From NCBI GenBank assembly GCA_030063045.1, contig JAQSEB010000007.1, positions 186,001 to 250,000 of the forward strand: a stretch of 64,000 nucleotides of DNA. Reading direction: 5' to 3'. The notes beneath the pieces are model-generated. The model had not been told where the DNA came from. It searched no databases and saw only the letters and a list, made by a program, of their open reading frames with translations. Shown here in pieces: positions 13,463-26,708 of this stretch. Position 1 is the first letter of the stretch; every line of letters starts with the position of its first letter. The position numbers were made by a program, and so were the translations under genes. This stretch comes from Pratylenchus scribneri (taxonomy: Eukaryota > Nematoda > Chromadorea > Rhabditida > Pratylenchidae).

Positions 13463-16226
13463 TTTTTGGCTAAAATAAAATTATTCTTAAATATTCAAAA
13501 ATGGGGCAAATTTATGGAAATATTCAAATGGAATGCGGCAAAATAGTTCAAGATGAATTTTGAAGATCCCCTCAGGGGTACTCAAGCTACGAAATACAAA
13601 GTGGATTGGAAATTGGTGAAAAATCGGTCAAATCAATTTAGCAATAATAAAATATCCTTTTGTGGGATTGAATGAGGGGGAATGGAATTGGATGCGCAAT
13701 AAATACTATAGAAAATGGTGGGGAAAGCAAAATGTTTCAATTTTGGGCAATTTCATGCTATTTGGGAATTCAAATATTATTTTTGGATTCACTTTTTGGG
13801 ACTATTTTATTTTTTTTTTAAATATAAGTAAAGTAAAATAAATAGTTTTGTCCTTTTTATTCTACCAATTAAGAAAATTTTTAAAAATCCTTTTATTCGG
13901 TCAATTTATGAATTTTCCTTAATTGGGAAATAATTAAAGAGACAAAAGAGGGAAAGAAATTATTTACAAAAATTTTACAAATGTACTTTTAATTTTAAGT
14001 TTTTATAATGAATTTTCAGAAATTATTTAATTAGAAATCCTTAAAATATAATTAATAAATTGTTAATAAATTTAGAATATGAATGAAATGAAAAGTTTTC
14101 ATTCCAATTTCCATGACAACAAAATTTAATTTCAGTTTAAAACAATCAAATTGAATATTTCAGCATCAGAAGAAAAAAGAATTAAATACCAAAATGGGAA
14201 TAAAAATTATTTATCAGCAATTTTTCAGTTTCTTTAAAAAACAAAACTATGGAAGGAAAGAAGCATTGTGATTTGTGATATGTGAATTTGTGAATGTGAT
14301 AGCATTTAGAATTTAGATGGATGAAGGTCAAAAAAGGAAAGGCCAATTTATTTTGGCCAATTCGTCTGGAAATTATTAGAAAAAATAAGCCATTTTTCAA
14401 TGCTTTGAAAAGGAGGTAAGAAGATTCATTGTGTTGATTGTTGATTCTCAATTTCATTTTCCCTTTTCAAAAAATGAATCAGAAAATGGAAATGGAATAA
14501 ATAGAAATGGGCCAATTCATTAAGGAAATGCTCACAGCAATTTTTATACATGATTTTTGATCGCTTATTAAAATTAAAAGTGAATGGCCAATATAAATCA
14601 TGGAATAGAATTTATGATTAATTTATGGGTTCATCATCTTCTTTAATATTATTTTTTATTTTCATCAGTCATCCATCCATTATTGTCATTCATTCAACAA
14701 ATCATTTTCTTTCATTTTTAACAACTTTACATTTTGACGGCTGCCCTTTAATCTTATAATATTTTTGTCAAATTTGCCTGACTGAATCATCTTTGGAAAT
14801 GGAGAAGAATTGGAAAAGAAACAATTTCAACAGATAATCTTAAAATAGTATTATATATGATTTTGAATTTAACAATATATAAATTTTATTTTCTGCGGAT
14901 GCCGAATAAAACTATATGTAGATGGATAATTTTTTTTTGAGATTCCGACAATCCTCTTGAATAGTTAATTCCATTTCCTTCAAAATGGTGCGCAGTATAA
15001 CGATAAAAAGGAGCATAAAATTACGAAATAAAAAGGATTTTTATCCATTTCCTCTAAAAATGAAACATTTTACTTACATGAAAATAAGCAACAATATGCT
15101 ATGAAAGCTTGTTTTTTTATTCACCCATTTTGGGGAGGAATGCGCAGTACATCATTCATCATCACCCAAACCACTAATTCTTCGGCAAATCCAGTCCTCA
15201 TTCCAATCAAAAAATGTCTCTACTTTTTGGCTAAAACCAATTCAAGGAGAATCCGTGGAAATTGAATGAAAAGTTTTTTTTTGTTTCCTTCGTCATCAAA
15301 AAGTCAATGGCACTTGGCTTCTTCCCCACAACAGCATAATCATAAATGATTTTTTCACAAGTTTCTCTCCCATTCTCCTTCATTTTCGGCCTTCCTCTCC
15401 TAATTCCTACTATTTACTTATTGGGAGGGACAAAGTGTGACTGACTTTGAAAAAGCATTGAATTTTGATTTTTTTCTGATTTGAATAATATGAATTTAAT
15501 TCAAATCCGATTCAAAATATAAATAAATTCAATTAAAATACAGCACATGACATGATTCCCCATTTATTTGTTCATTTCTCAAAGAATTTTATATTTTACT
15601 CCAAAAAATCTGAGAATAAACCTTTAATAGGAATTAATGAAAACGGAATAGTTGGAATTGAAAGGACTGACAATGGGCAATTAAGAAGGGAAAATGAATG
15701 AGAAAATTATTTTACAAAAATTAATTAATACAAATTGCAAATTAAGGAGTATTTGGAGGGGCAATAATCAACCTCACTTTGAATTATGATAGATATTTAT
15801 GGAAGAAAATTTAGAAAAATTAGAAATGACACCTACGAATAATTATAATACTTACTTACTTAATAAATTTTTGACAAATTAATCCTCCAAATTAATTAAT
15901 TTCAGCTAAATATATTATTAATTTTGCAGTAATTTTCTGACATTAAATGGCAAAAAATTTAATTCTATTAAAATGAATTTAAATTGTAATTAAAAATCAA
16001 TTTAATACACAATTTCGGCTAAAATCTCAAAAAGAGCAGAGAATGAATGCATAATTGAATGGATTGAATGTGTTCCCTTTCCCTCCTTCACTAATTAAGG
16101 CCAAAATTCATTCATTATTCCTTTCTTCTTCAATTGCCAGCCGCTTCACTGCCCAATGACCATTCCTTCCTTCCTTCTTTCCAGCTGTCTTTAATTTCCT
16201 CCTCCCTCCACTATTATTCAGGGCCT
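13463..16226. other. 2.8-kb stretch without a recognisable gene
   Basis: AT-rich DNA with many small homopolymer runs. The longest frames (for example minus strand 14182-14457) have biased, low-complexity translations and no matching splice partners. It lies upstream of the SDR on the minus strand, so it probably includes that promoter. No RNA gene seen. Confidence 0.45.
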
Positions 16227-16490
16227 TCAACCGTTCTCCGCAACTTTTCTCTCCCAACAATTCTTCAATTTTCCCTTTTTATCCTTCCGCCAATTCTCCA
16301 AATCCAATTCCCCCCTTTTCCCCGTTCTTTTCGCCTTCAATGATTTTCGCAAAATATTAATCAAAAAGGCATAAATTCCGACCGCCATTTCCCATGCTTT
16401 TTCGCGGATGTTGCCATTTTGGTGCGACAAAAAAATAATGAAGGGCACAGACATATAGCGACGAGGGATTGTTGCCGAATTTTATTTTTT
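16227..16490 (-). CDS. possible exon with a membrane segment
   Basis: An open block reads SATIPRRYMSVPFIIFLSHQ, then KAWEMAVGIYAFLINILRKS and a Lys/Arg/Glu-rich tail, with a stop near 16227. The alternation of hydrophobic stretch and basic tail is protein-like, but no clean acceptor is visible upstream and no family is recognised. Could be the last exon of a membrane protein or chance. Confidence 0.22.
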
Positions 16491-16803
16491 TTTGAAAAAT
16501 ATTTAAATATTTTATTATCAAATTTCCATTAAAAATACCATATTTTTCTATTATATTATAAGCCCACTTTCTAATAATAGCCCACCCCATCGTTTTGTTA
16601 AAATTCACTTATTTTTGAGTGGAAATTAAGCCAAAATAAACATTTTTTTGTCCCCAAAATCCGAGTCTGAGAAGCCACCCTAGAGAAACTCAGAAAAATA
16701 ATATAAGCTAATAGAAAAAAATAAGGTATTTGTAAATGGCACGCGCCATAATCGCAAAATGAGCTCTGCTATCATTCATTCAATTCCAATGGATCAAATA
16801 TAA

Positions 16804-17138
16804 TCAGAATTTGCTTTGCTGGAACGGATGTTGGTGATTAGAAGGAGGAAAAACTGGATTGGAATTTTGTGGAAAGGATGGCATGAATCCACCCCTTCCC
16901 TTCTCTTCACTGATTGATGAATTCTGATTGAAAAATGGAAAATGACCGTGGCATTGGAAATGAATGAATCCCCGGGGCTGATCATCCACCAAAAGGCATT
17001 CATTTTCTTTGATTTTAGATTAGCCGACCCAAAAAAAGAAAAGGCGAGAATTTTGGGGAATAAATTAGCAAATAATGTAAAAATATTACCATAAACCTCT
17101 TTTAATTCTCCACTCCCTAATAATTCCCCACCCTCCAT
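16804..17138 (-). CDS. possible two-exon gene, unknown
   Basis: From ATG 17138, MEGGELLGSGELKEVY joins in phase across a GTAATA..AAAG intron to ENECLLVDDQPRGFIHFQC and a Pro/Ser/Asn-rich end, with stop TGA 16804-16806. The splice is plausible and the translation looks coding, but there is no signal peptide and no family match. It may be the 3' part of a longer gene. Confidence 0.3.
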
Positions 17139-17445
17139 TTTAAGGACTAATATCTCCTGGCAGGAGAACTTCAAATTTTTTATTTCATTTTTCTTAGTTG
17201 CCTAAAGCTCTACAAAATCCGATATTATTTGTTCAAAAATATTCACAAATTAAGAAGTTAGACCCTTAAATTTCTCAATTTTTGAGAGGTTAAAAATTCC
17301 TAATTTCCTATGGGGAATTAAATTTTAAGTTTTTTGGGCCATTTCCCTCCGATTCATTGACAATTTGTTTTTTTTTTTTCACTGAATAATAATAATAATT
17401 GCTTCAATAAATATTCCAAATATTCTTTTCCAATTCCAATTCCAG

Positions 17446-17587
17446 TATTTCTTCTCCTCATCCAAATCCATTCAATTCCATGTTCCATCCCACCTCAATT
17501 CTACCACCCATATTCGGCCCATTTCCTCCCAAGTCCCAATCCCAACTTCATCTTCGCCCATTTTCGCGTCAAAAACAATTATTCTAA
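17446..17587 (+). CDS. possible Pro-rich terminal exon
   Basis: After a TTCCAG acceptor the frame reads SSPHPNPFNSMFHPTSILPP then IFGPFPPKSQSQLHLRPF and stops at TAA 17585-17587. Composition is like a disordered protein tail; no upstream exon could be joined. The rest of 17588-18305 shows nothing firm. Confidence 0.22.
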
Positions 17588-18305
17588 TAAAAAATAATAA
17601 TTGATGGCTTCCAATCCAACCCCCAATCAAATATTTTTAAAATTATTTGATTTCATTTTATCAATTTGAAATTTGAATGCTTTATCCCGTTTTTTGGAGA
17701 ATATCCGCCTTCCATAATCCCGATTCTCTCCAATTGTTTTTAGTATTTTGAAAGTGTTCATTCCACTCACAAATTCCATTCAAATTTTGATTCCTTCCCT
17801 TTTTCATGTTTATCTGATCAAAATCTCCGCTGGGTGTTATAGTGGAAAATTAGAAGGCTAAAAGGAATGTTGAATTCAAATATTAAGCCAAATTCTCAAT
17901 TAATTTTTAACCAAATTCACCAACTAAACTATACAAAGTTTGATCAATTCCAAATCCATGAAACATTGTGTTTTAAATGAAATGGACTCATTCTGCGGAA
18001 TTGACTGACTTTGTGACAAATAAATAAATAAATAAACGGACCATTTACTTTTGGAGCGAATTTTTGGGGGCTCCGAAACAAATTGGGCGAAAGTGCGCCC
18101 GTGTCCGATAAGATCAAATCAAAAAATGCCGTCACGCCGGAATTAGTGTGGAGAAAAGGAAAGGGGATTTGGGATTGAATGAATGAATGGGCACAGATTT
18201 GGGAAAAAGTGAAAACCCACCACCAAAAAATGCCGAAATTAAATTAATTTCCCTTTTCTTCTAAATTCAATTTTAATTTGTGAATTAATTTTCATTATTT
18301 AAAGG

Positions 18306-21216
18306 ATGGGGCGGAAAATATTTTTTAATGAATTTTGGCCTTTTTATTTCACCACAATTATATTATTGGTCAATTCGAAATTGTCAAATGCACAAAATGA
18401 TGTGCCACCTTTGGAGCCAGCCGAACAACGCCAATCACAAATAATGTCCAAACAAAATATTTTTTGTTTATATTAAATTATTTAAAATTATAGTCCACCG
18501 GCAAAAGCATTTGCCGCCCCAATAAACAGACAACAGGGAAATTCGGTGGCACTGAATGGAGAACATAAACCATTCTTCAGTGGGAATTCAATATTATTTA
18601 ATTAATATTAGAATTAAAGAAATTCATTACCGTGATGGAATCCAAAAGGCCATTTTTGATGAGACCCCAAGGAGAGTTCCACCCGACTTTGGTGCCAGCC
18701 AAAAATAGATTCCCTAAATATATTTATTTATTTCCATTTAAAGAGGATAACAACGATGTTGGCATTGGGGGAGGTAGAGAATTTGACGCATATGAGGACA
18801 CAAAATTGGTGGACCCAAGAAATGGTTTTGGATTGCATTAGATTTAATGAATTTTCCCCTACAGAGGTGCCATTGTTTATCCCATTCCTTTATCGAAATG
18901 AATCCGAAGAGGAACAACAACCGCAACAAACGCAGCCGCCACCCCAACAAATTAGAACAAATCGGCCCCTTGTGGCCCCTGAAGTCCTCCAAAGTAGGCA
19001 GCCGGTTATTGTTCGGTGAGCAAATTTGAATATTAATCAAATGCCTATACAATTTAAGCACAACCACCCCAATTCCATTTGGTCGACCAATTCGACCGGC
19101 ACAACCATTCGCAAGGCCTCAGCCACCACCGCCCCTTTCTGCGCCTCAATTCCCGCCCCAACGGCCTCCACAACAACAGCAACCATTTTTGGTTATTTAA
19201 ATTATGTTTGACAGTTTTAATTTTGCATAATTCAGCCTCAACAGCCAATTCCACCTTTGCCGCAACGACCACCACCTCCCCCTCCATCGCCACAACAATT
19301 TCGTCCCCAACAGCCACCATCACAAATCCCAGTAAATTTTTCCATAAATTCATTTAATTATTAATCCTCCATTCAGCCTCAACAACCTCGTTTCCCTCCC
19401 CAATTGCCGCCTCAACCATTCCAACAACCTCAAATTCCTCCTCGCCCTCCTCAACCCCCTCCTCCACCTTCTCCGCCTCAGCCCCAATTGCCAAGACCAT
19501 CGCAGCCTTCAAACAATGGCAATCTTCGATCAGGAGGTGATAATTAATTCAAAAAATATTAAACTTTTATTATTTAAACTTCAGTTTGCCATCAAACAAT
19601 ATTTTACACTCCTCAACCGGTGAATGCCTTCGATGTTCAACGAATTTACACTCATTTTGCGATGGTCGTTTCCGTCGATCAATGTGCTCGAACTTGCCAT
19701 GAATTCAATTGCGATGTACTAATTCATTGTTGATGCTTTTAAATGTTCATTCCCCCAGGTCGCCATTCTCGATCCTCGCACCAGGCATTGCCAATTTAAG
19801 TTTGTCATTCAATTAATATTATTTTATTCATTTATTCCCATTTCCATCATTTTAGTCCCTCAACCGCATTTCGATTGGCCCCCACCTGTCCTCAATGGCC
19901 AAATCCTCTTTTCCGGTAAATTTTTAAAAATTTTATTTATAATATTTTTGCAGGAATAATTTCCAATTTACGGATGAACTCATCAAAATCCAATGTGTGA
20001 CTTGCCAACAAAGAAGTTGAAATAATTCCCAAATTTACATAATAATATTTAATTTTTTAAGGGCGAGGCAATCGACCTCCCGGTGCCCAACAATTGCCAG
20101 CTAGTTTGCCTCCATTCGGCCCTAGCCAACAGCAACAATCCGTTGTAAATATTTTTATGAATTTATTCTCAAATGGAATATTTTTACAGAATTTACGGCG
20201 TCCTTCACAACCTCAATTTGTGTTGAGGACAACAACAAGGGAACGAATTGGGAATGTGGATTTGAATGGAAACAATTTGAATGCATCGCCAATTCAACGG
20301 CAAAAATAAATTTAATTAATTAAAAATTTGTTGTTTTATTGTAGAGTGGCCAATGCGGCAAAAACGCAAAGTTTTACCAGCATTGAAAATAATGAAAATG
20401 GCCAAAATAATAATGAAGGAGAAGAACAAAGGAATTTAAGTGAAGAATTCCACAAATTGGAAAGGTAAAAATAACATATATTAATTAATTTTGGGTAATA
20501 ATAAAAAGAATTTATTGAAAAAAAAAATTATAATGTTTTAGAATCCTTTTTTTGAAATTTTTCCTTCATTGCATTTTAAATTTGATCCAAAATTCGACGA
20601 AATAATCCGAAAATATTTCCAGATTGTTGAAATCAGCAGAAGATTATTTGGACGAAACGGGCAACCGTGGAAGGGGTCATCGGCATAATGGAAAGGGAAG
20701 GGAAGTTGCCTCGTGGCGAGATGGCCATCCTCAGGGTATACTATACTTTAATCTACCGTAGGAAATAAATATTATTTAAAAAGGTGATGGCCATTCTCCA
20801 CTCAAAATAAACCCACTACGAAGCCGGCCACCGCCCTATTTTGCCGATTCAATTCGGCCTTCACCCATTTTTTATTCAACCGACATTTTGCAAAGGTCAG
20901 AAAAGAAAAGGAATGCCGAAAAATGCAAAATTTAGAAAAGCAGAGGAGGATGAGGATTTGGTGGAAAAAAGACGAAAACAACGTGAAACGGGGCCAACAA
21001 ATGGTAATACTATTTGAAATTATACATACCATATCCAATTATTTGATTTGTACTGTAGATGGTGAAGAGCATCAAAACGAAAATGGAGAAGGACCATCAT
21101 TGGCACCGTTGAATGGAAAACCCAAATTGAATTCAGCTGGAAGCGTTAAATTGCAGGCACAGGAACCAGCTGGTTTGAGGGAATTGGCAACGGAGGGAAA
21201 ATCGACCACAAATTGA
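18306..21216 (+). CDS. secreted Pro/Gln-rich protein with a PAN/Apple domain
   Basis: ATG 18306 opens a signal-anchor-like N-terminus (FWPFYFTTIILLVNSKLSNA). A long disordered region rich in Pro and Gln follows, spread over several exons (about 18900-19540). Then comes one PAN/Apple-like domain: CHQTIFYTPQPVNAF, SVDQCARTCHEFNCDVAIL, DPRTRHCQFNPSTAF, APTCPQWPNPLF, IKIQCVTC, with Cys spacing typical of PAN modules, which bind proteins or sugars outside the cell. The C-terminal third is charged and ends at TGA 21214-21216. Some fifteen exons; one junction (20300-20344) needs a GC-AG intron to stay open. The mix of low-complexity linker and PAN fold suggests a cuticle or extracellular-matrix protein; function is inference. 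Confidence 0.75.
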
Positions 21217-21443
21217 ATTATTTGGAAGAAAATTGTGAGACACTTTTCTGGTTGAATAATTTGTTGAAAAATGCCAAAAAAATGTACACTTGCCAAAAAT
21301 ATATCAAATAAAAAATTATTCTTTATTCGTTAAAATGCCATGTTTTGTTTAATATTTAATAAAAATGAATGAATTATTTTTATTGGGATTCCCGAATTTG
21401 ATCCGAATTAAATTGAAAATTATGCACTCTGTTTTTTGTACTC

Positions 21444-21920
21444 TTATTTTTGTTGAAAATTGTCATGCGATGCGGAATATGGCATTCCAAAATTGTTGGC
21501 ATCCGCTGATCCAAAATGCCTATAATTTTAAATTTTAATTATTAATATCGTTTTGGGTGGAATATTCTCACGGAAATGATTGCGATTTGCTCATTGTTTG
21601 TTGTTGTTGATTTTCGCCAACAAAGAATATTCCTTCTTCACCATTTTCTATGCCATTTTCCTATAAATTGAAAAATATTTAATGCCATCTTCCAATTCAT
21701 CATTGCCTCAAATTGTTGCTGGAATAATAATTGTTGACTTTGTTGTTGTTGATGGAAAATGGCGGCCAATGCAGTTGGACATTCATCATTTTTACATTTT
21801 CCTGGCTCCATTGTCGAACACTGGCGGCAACAAGGTGGCATCAACATTGGCGACTTTTCCACCGTGAATACATGCCTATGAGGCAAATTATAAATATTGT
21901 CGTCCACAATGGTACAAATA
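21444..21920 (-). CDS. hypothetical Gln/Asn-rich protein, 5' end unresolved
   Basis: The frame reads VDDNIYNLPHRHVFTVEKS, PCCRQCSTMEPGKC, then a poly-Q block (HQQQQSQQLLFQQQFE). It joins through a GC-AG intron (21661-21706) to NGIENGEEGIFFVGENQQQQ and through a GT-AG intron to NNFGMPYSASHDNFQQK, stopping at TAA 21444-21446. There is no ATG in the first visible exon. Its start overlaps an 18-bp match (TCCACAATGGTACAAATA, 21903-21920) to the end of the element at 7133-7559, so the true 5' exon may have been displaced. No family recognised. Confidence 0.45.
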
Positions 21921-22010
21921 AAAAATTCATTTAAATAAATTCAAAATTTAATATTAAAATAAAATATTTTGGAATTAATCATTTTTTTTTATTCTTAATT
22001 GACTAAATTT

Positions 22011-23341
22011 CGGGAAAATGTACGCCAAGTTTTAATTCTTTCCGGAAAATGTTCGCCAAGTTTTAATTCTTTCCGGAAAATGTTCGCCAAGTTTTAATTC
22101 TTTCCGGAAAATTTTCGCCAAGTTTTATTTCTTCCGGAAAATGTTCGCCAAGTTTTAATTCTTTCCGGAAAATGTTTGCCAAGTTTTAATGTTCGCCAAG
22201 TTTTAATTCTTTCCGGAAAATGTTTGCCAAGTTTTAATGTTCGCCAAGTTTTAATACTTTCCGGAAAATGTTCGCCAAGTTTTAATGTTCGCCAAGTTTT
22301 AATTCTTTCCGGAAAATGTTCGACAAGTTTTAATGTTCGCCAAGTTTTAATTCTTTCCGGAAAATGTTCGCCAAGTTTTAATTCTTTCCGGAAAATGTTT
22401 GCCAAGTTTTAATGTTCGCCAAGTTTTAATACTTTCCGGAAAATGTTCGCCAAGTTTTAATGTTCGCCAAGTTTTAATTCTTTCCGGAAAATGTTCGACA
22501 AGTTTTAATGTTCGCCAAGTTTTAATTCTTTCCGGAAAATGTTCGCCAAGTTTTAATTCTTTCCGGAAAATGTTCGCCAAGTTTTAATTCTTTCCGGAAA
22601 ATGTTTGCCAAGTTTTAATGTTCGCCAAGTTTTAATACTTTCCGGAAAATGTTCGCCAAGTTTTAATGTTCGCCAAGTTTTAATTCTTTCCGGAAAATGT
22701 TCGACAAGTTTTAATGTTCGCCAAGTTTTAATTCTTTCCGGAAAATGTTCGCCAAGTTTTAATTCTTTCCGGAAAATGTTCGCCAAGTTTTAATTCTTTC
22801 CGGAAAATGTTCGCCAAGTTTTAATTCTTTCCGGAAAATGTTCGCCAAGTTTTAATGTTCGCCAAGTTTTAATTCTTTCCGGAAAATGTTCGCCAAGTTT
22901 TAATGTTCGCCAAGTTTTAATTCTTTCCGGAAAATGTTCGCCAAGTTTTAATGTTCGCCAAGTTTTAATGTTCGCCAAGTTTTAATTCTTTCCGGAAAAT
23001 GTTCGCCAAGTTTTAATGTTCGCCAAGTTTTAATTCTTTCCGGAAAATGTTCGCCAAGTTTTAATGTTCGCCAAGTTATAATTCTTTCCGGAAAATGTTC
23101 GCCAAGTTTTAATGTTCGCCAAGTTTTAATTCTTTCCGGAAAATGTTCGCCAAGTTTTAATGTTCGCCAAGTTATAATTCTTTCCGGAAAATGTTCGCCA
23201 AGTTTTAATGTTCGCCAAGTTTTAATTCTTTCCGGAAAATGTTCGCCAAGTTTTAATGTTCGCCAAGTTATAATTCTTTCCGGAAAATGTTCGCCAAGTT
23301 TTAATCTTTCCGGATGTTCGCCAAGTTTTAATTCTTTCCGA
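22011..23341. repeat. 1.3-kb tandem array with higher-order structure
   Basis: The basic units are 31 bp (TGTTCGCCAAGTTTTAA plus TTCTTTCCGGAAAA) and a 17-bp short form lacking the CCGG part. Short and long units pair into 48-bp dimers. In 22176-22790 diagnostic variants (TTAATACTTT, TTCGACAAG) recur 175 and then 206 bp apart; 206 equals three dimers plus two 31-bp units. In 23060-23280 the variant AAGTTATAAT recurs every 96 bp (two dimers). The long reverse-strand frames here are artefacts of the repeat. The core CCGGAAA + TTTTAAT also builds the array at 32119-32816. Confidence 0.95.
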
Positions 23342-23458
23342 ATGGAAACATTTTTCCAAAATATTCTAAACATTTTCTCATTAATAAACCCAGATATTTT
23401 TACATTTTAATGTTTTTACTTTCCAATAAACTAAAATTTAAAATAATTTTTTTATTAT

Positions 23459-23510
23459 GCCATTGTGGAATCGCCCATATTTGTACTATTGTGTAATCGA
23501 CACAGCACCC
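23459..23510. mobile_element. solo end of the 7133-7559 element family
   Basis: Fifty bases match the outer right end of the Mutator-like MITE, including CCATTGTGGAATCGCCCATA, a second diverged copy of the box, and a terminal AATCGACACAGCACC. No partner end is found nearby, so this is a remnant. It lies just past the nuclear receptor stop codon (23551). Confidence 0.8.
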
Positions 23511-23550
23511 TACTTCCCATCCCCATCCCCATCCATCAATCCCTTTTAAT

Positions 23551-26500
23551 TTAATCAAACGATTTGCTCCTACCGTACCTGGCTGCTCTAATTTGTTGTT
23601 TTTTTTGGCATTCTGCTTGTGGCGGTGGCTGATTGTCAATAAAATTATTCATGGATGGATCAATAAAGAATTGAGGCTTTTGATTTTTGATTTGGCAAGA
23701 GGATTGGTAGTGAGTAGATTACGGCTGATTGATGCCCTTGGTCAATTGGTGGTGAATCAACCTGAATAAAAAAATAAATATTGGAATGAATTCCGTGTTT
23801 TGGATTGCCTCCATTTGATTCTGAATTGTTTGTCGCAAACTTTCGGCAGTCAATGTCACATTATAGTCCGGGTCCGAATCATTGGAGGACATTTGACTGT
23901 GTATCAGTTTTCCTGTGTTTTCTCCGTTTTGGAAGTTCAAATCCGGCACAGATCCACTAAAAATGGTTCAATTATTTATGTTGCATATCCAAATTTGCCT
24001 TAAATTTGGTGATGATAATTGTTGTGGATGTTGGGAAAATATGGCCAAATTATTGCAACTTTGACTGGTCCCAATGCCCAATGAGCAAATTGAGCTAGTT
24101 GATTGGGAATGGTGCATTGATTGCTACAAAATAGTTAAAATGATTTCCCCAATCCGAATCCAATTCACGTACATCACTTTCGCTGGAAGTCATCGATAAG
24201 GCATCAGCTGTGCAATTCTCGGCCACCTGCTGGTCATCAATATCCTCAAGAAGTTCACTCAACAATGGGCCAATTTCTTTGTGCCGAAATGATTGAATGA
24301 ATTGTAAATTCTCCATCATTATACTTCCCAATATCTGCAAAAAAGCAATCATAAAATTGTTGATAAAAAAACACAAAAATAAAAGGAAATTGTTTTAACT
24401 TTTTTATGAGAAGGAGATGTTATTCAAGAAATTTTTATTCACATTTATTTTAATTAATTAAAAACCAAGTATTCCGAGGATTGTAATTGTAATTAGAATG
24501 TTTCCGGAAGAATATAATTTTTCAGGAGGATTGTAAAATTAAGTTTTCCCGGAATATTTTAATTCAATGATTTGGAAACTCACATGTACGAACAAATCTT
24601 ATATTTATGTTTTAATTATTAAGCCTGGATTGAGCCCAATATTTGAGTAAAAATGATTTATGCGATAAAAAATTAATTTACCATAATATTTGGGAGGAAA
24701 AGGAGCAAATTGCCGAATCGAGAGGAGGCCACCTCTTTTGGATGACTTTCGCGCACAACATTATAAAGTGTTTCCTGAATTCTGTCCCGAAAATCGGCTA
24801 CTTGTTCGGCGGCTTCGGTTGAAAGACTTGGCAAATCTCAAAAATATTAATTTTCCAATTATTCTTCAACTGCCATTTTTACATGGATTTAAGGCCACAA
24901 TGGCCTTCATCAGCACAATTTCTTGCTCTTTGAAATTGAATGTCCGAAATGGTTCGACCAATTCATCCAAAGCACGGTCAACGAGGCGATTGGCAAAATG
25001 GCTAAAATAGTCAAAAACATGGAATAAAACAAATATTATTTAACTATGGTTCTGCATAACTCAAATGTGCCCCTCTGGGAACATATCCATAATTGCAAAG
25101 GCAGAGTATGTCCCTATTGCGAGTCACCTAAAAAAATGATTGTGAATTTGAATTGAATTTTTTTTATTTTTACCCTTGCTGTTGCGGCAACCGCGCAAAA
25201 AATAGTTACCGGAGCATAGGCGGCTTTGGCCAAAATCAACTTAATGAAAATAGGTTATTTTTATGCACCCAAAAATATTTTATATTTGACATAGATTAGG
25301 GCAAAAATTAATATTTTCTGACCAATAAAAAGACCCTAAAAATTATGTCTACTATTACTTTAGCACTTTAGCCTAATCATTTAATTCTCGTTTCTCAATA
25401 CCCTTTTATGGCCAATTTGTTTTTCCCTCACTTTATCTCTTGTATTGTGCAAGTCCATGAGGGCACATAAATGGTCAATTGTGTCGACCGTGGCAATCAG
25501 TCGACGATGGGCCAAAAACTGTACAAAAATGGGTCAAAAATACAATATTTTCATGTGAATATTTTACCGTCAATTCTTCCGGTTCCACTTGTCTATATGG
25601 TTCATAGCGAATCTGATTAAAGGAAAATATTGTTTTTCGAGTAAAATTCCAATTCCACCCACCTCTGTTCTCTTTCCATCCAAACAACTTGGATCTTCGA
25701 ACATTTGACTCAATGAATGGAATGAAAGCGGGTATAAATTCTTTGCCAATTCATGCGTATCCCCATGATGAACCTTCATTCAAATATTTGAATAATCCCT
25801 CTTTTTACCATTGCTTCCATATTCATTATTTGCATTAGCAATGTTCGCATTTCCACCTTCAATTCAACCGAATATTTTTTAATTAAATAAAATTTCCAAC
25901 CGGCAATTTTCGGACCCATTCATCAGTGCCACTGGCCTCCATCAATTCTGTTTCCGTACCTCCAATTTCGTTCAGATTCCCATTTGTTGTGCCAACCAAA
26001 TGATTCCTGTGAATATTCGGATTCAAATGACATTTGTACCCAAATTATTGCCTGGATATTCTCCTCCGTATTGGATGTGTTCGCCCTGCCGCATCCCTAT
26101 CCGGCCTCACCGCCTTCGGGTCCATTCCCACTTCCAGACAACGTTTGAACCGACAAAATCGACAAGAATTTCGTTCATCTTCAAATGGAGGATAAACCAA
26201 AATGAATGGCACAATTTAATTTTGTAAAAATTGGAAAATTGGCATTTCCAATTGGGAAATTTTGGAGAACTCACTGTTCGCTTACATCTGTCCACAATAC
26301 AATTTCCACTGTATCGGCAAGTGTATTCCTTTGTCCGTTTCAGTGTCCTATGCCAAATTATTCAACAATTTTAGCATTCCCCAATCCAAATTCACCTTCG
26401 AAAGAATCCTTTGCACCCAAAACATGTTGGCACTCCATAATGCATTCGGGCGGGTCCATCGCCGCAAACTCGACAAGTGTCCAACGATTTTACGCCTAAA

Positions 26501-26708
26501 TTGGTAAAATCGAATGACAATTGATTGATTTAATTGGCCAATTACGCGATAAATTATTTTGATGGGAATGATGATGGGAATTGTTGTTGGTGGTCGCCTT
26601 CGCAGTTGATCCACCAAAGTCCATCATATTATTATTATTATTAATTGGCATATTGGTGGATTGTTGTAAATGTTCAATTGGAGTGATTGAGGTTGAATTA
26701 TCCATCAT
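23551..26708 (-). CDS. nuclear hormone receptor (HNF4-derived nematode type)
   Basis: ATG 26708 opens a Thr/Ser/Asn/His-rich region. The two-zinc DNA-binding domain follows: [27 protein letters not shown] (P-box CFGCKG), [17 protein letters not shown] and [20 protein letters not shown]. All eight zinc cysteines are present with canonical spacing. After a variable hinge, the ligand-binding domain is visible in [17 protein letters not shown] (helix 3-4), [13 protein letters not shown] (helix 5) and later helices ([26 protein letters not shown]). A long Gln/Ser-rich extension runs to TAA 23551. About fourteen exons. Three introns (23762-23808, 23956-23998, 26007-26051) use GC donors. Expanded receptors of this class regulate metabolism and development in nematodes; ligand and targets cannot be read. 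Confidence 0.9.

Noticed and set aside
22011..23341. Resemblance of the array to a CRISPR array
   Set aside because: Units are contiguous without unique spacers and the host is clearly eukaryotic.
22094..23373. Long repetitive minus- and plus-strand reading frames in the tandem array
   Set aside because: They arise because 48-, 96- and 206-bp periods preserve or re-create open frames; no start context, splice sites or non-repetitive part.
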